From DATAEY01 sp045805565 (GTDB lineage: Bacteria > Actinomycetota > Thermoleophilia > Solirubrobacterales > Solirubrobacteraceae), in assembly GCA_045805565.1 (NCBI GenBank), contig JBJMKZ010000016.1, forward strand, positions 1 to 60,593: 60,593 nt of DNA. The letters are read 5' to 3'. Below the pieces are notes generated by a model, which did not search any database, was not told the DNA's origin, and saw only the letters and a program-made list of their open reading frames with translations. Position numbers and translations under genes: made by a program. This document shows positions 59,856 through 60,593 of this stretch, piece after piece; the first letter of the stretch is position 1; every line of letters begins with the position of its first letter.

Positions 59856-60593
59856 ATGTCCACGCCCAAAAATTCGACGCCAGGACGGCTCGCGGGCCGG
59901 CGGATCCTGGTGGTCGGCGGCGGGCAGCAGAGCGGCGGACTCGAGGATCCGCCGGTGGGCAACGGGCGCGCGATGGCGATCGTCTTCGCACGCGAGGGCG
60001 CCTCGGTCGCGGTGGCCGACGTGGACCCGGATGCCGCGCAGGAGACGGTGGACGCCGTGCGCGGGAAGGGAGGCGAGGCCATGGCGCTGGTCGCCGACGC
60101 CAGCGACGAACGCGACGTGGTCGCGATGATCGACCAGACCGAGACGACGCTGCGCGGGCTGGACGGGCTGGTCCTGAACGTGGGGATCGGGGCTGGCCTG
60201 GGCCTGCAGAACACGAGTGCCGAGGACTGGGACCGCGTCATGGCGGTGAACCTGCGCTCCCACTTCCTCGGGCTCAAGCACGGGCTGCCGCGTCTGGGGC
60301 CCGGGGGATCCGCGGTGCTGATCGGCTCGGTGGCCGGCCTGCGGGTGATGCCGTTGCCGGCCTACTCGGCGTCGAAGGCGGCGCTCGAGGCGCTCACCCG
60401 TCACGCCGCGATCGAGGCGGCCCCGGAGGTGCGGGTGAACCTGGTGGTCCCGGGTCTGATCGACACCGCGCTCGGCCGCCTGGCCACCCAGCTCTATCCC
60501 CAGCGTGCCGAGGTCCCGATTCCCCTCGCCCGCCAGGGCACGGCATGGGAGGTGGCCGGCGCCGCGCTCTTCCTGCTCTCCGACGACGCCTCC
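59856..60593 (+). CDS. Short-chain dehydrogenase/reductase, partial at window end
   Basis: An SDR of at least 246 residues that runs off the window. The cofactor region is unusual: VVGGGQQSGG, then an extended GLEDPPVGNGRAMAIV stretch instead of the plain TGxxxGIG. The Asn motif reads LNVGIG in place of NNAG. The catalytic Ser/Tyr/Lys triad is kept in IGSVAGLRVMPLPAYSASKAA. An ATG at 59856 follows AGGAGG seven bases upstream. Substrate unknown. Divergent from the RND operon. Confidence 0.88.
   Translation, partial: MSTPKNSTPGRLAGRRILVVGGGQQSGGLEDPPVGNGRAMAIVFAREGASVAVADVDPDAAQETVDAVRGKGGEAMALVADASDERDVVAMIDQTETTLRGLDGLVLNVGIGAGLGLQNTSAEDWDRVMAVNLRSHFLGLKHGLPRLGPGGSAVLIGSVAGLRVMPLPAYSASKAALEALTRHAAIEAAPEVRVNLVVPGLIDTALGRLATQLYPQRAEVPIPLARQGTAWEVAGAALFLLSDDAS

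Overview
This is high-GC chromosomal DNA from an actinobacterium. I think a deep-branching lineage such as the Thermoleophilia (Solirubrobacterales and relatives) is most likely. Evidence for this: GTG and TTG starts are common, genes are joined by 1-4 nt GTGA, ATGA or TGATG overlaps, and the order xerD-Nudix-pyrG-SteB-SteA-recN-nadK-tlyA matches what I remember of the Mycobacterium tuberculosis Rv1694-Rv1701 region. The lineage itself is inferred from gene content; no rRNA gene is present.

Layout. About 0-43 kb is a housekeeping block, nearly all on the minus strand. It reads, from low to high coordinate: a DUF1059 protein, xerD, a Nudix hydrolase, an NTF2-like protein, a DUF3866 protein, an M20 peptidase, pyrG, a MraY-like transferase, SteB/MctB, SteA, recN, nadK, tlyA; then dxs, ispA, xseB, nusB, efp, pepQ, aroQ, an aroK-aroB fusion, aroC; then a prepilin-peptidase-like protein, a zinc-ribbon protein, aroE, mltG, ruvX, alaS; then a BadI/BadH-like pair (alicyclic acyl-CoA metabolism), an IscU-MnmA fusion, a nitrogen cluster (glnA, flotillin, unknown protein, PII, amt), aspS, hisS, an MBL hydrolase, a small membrane protein and a formiminotransferase. 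Four small plus-strand genes interrupt this block: a methyltransferase, two small unknown proteins, and one anchored protein.

A tRNA-Met(CAU) at 43.2 kb marks the change to a looser accessory region (43.3-60.6 kb). It holds an RTX-repeat secreted protein, a Gly/Lys/Pro-repeat exported peptide with a decayed duplicate of its 3' end, a two-RCK/2TM channel-like protein, a GAP-family membrane protein, a LapA-like protein, a multi-spanning unknown, a lipoprotein, an F420H2:NADP reductase-like protein, a DevS/NarL-type two-component pair, and a three-gene efflux operon. That operon is two CusA-like RND permeases around a short adaptor-like lipoprotein. The window ends inside an SDR gene.

Most notable system. 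The run amt - PII - unknown 386-aa protein - flotillin - glnA is compact and apparently co-directional. Its PII protein has Ala at the T-loop residue normally modified (Tyr51), and its glutamine synthetase has Phe where the adenylylated Tyr normally lies. Nitrogen control here therefore probably does not use the GlnD/GlnE covalent cascade. The unknown protein and the flotillin between PII and GlnA are candidates for a different, possibly membrane-domain-based, layer. Other strong points are the IscU-MnmA fusion (with the scaffold's third cysteine lost), the BadH/BadI pair inside a translation and recombination gene block, and the RND operon with an internal adaptor stub in what is probably a monoderm organism.
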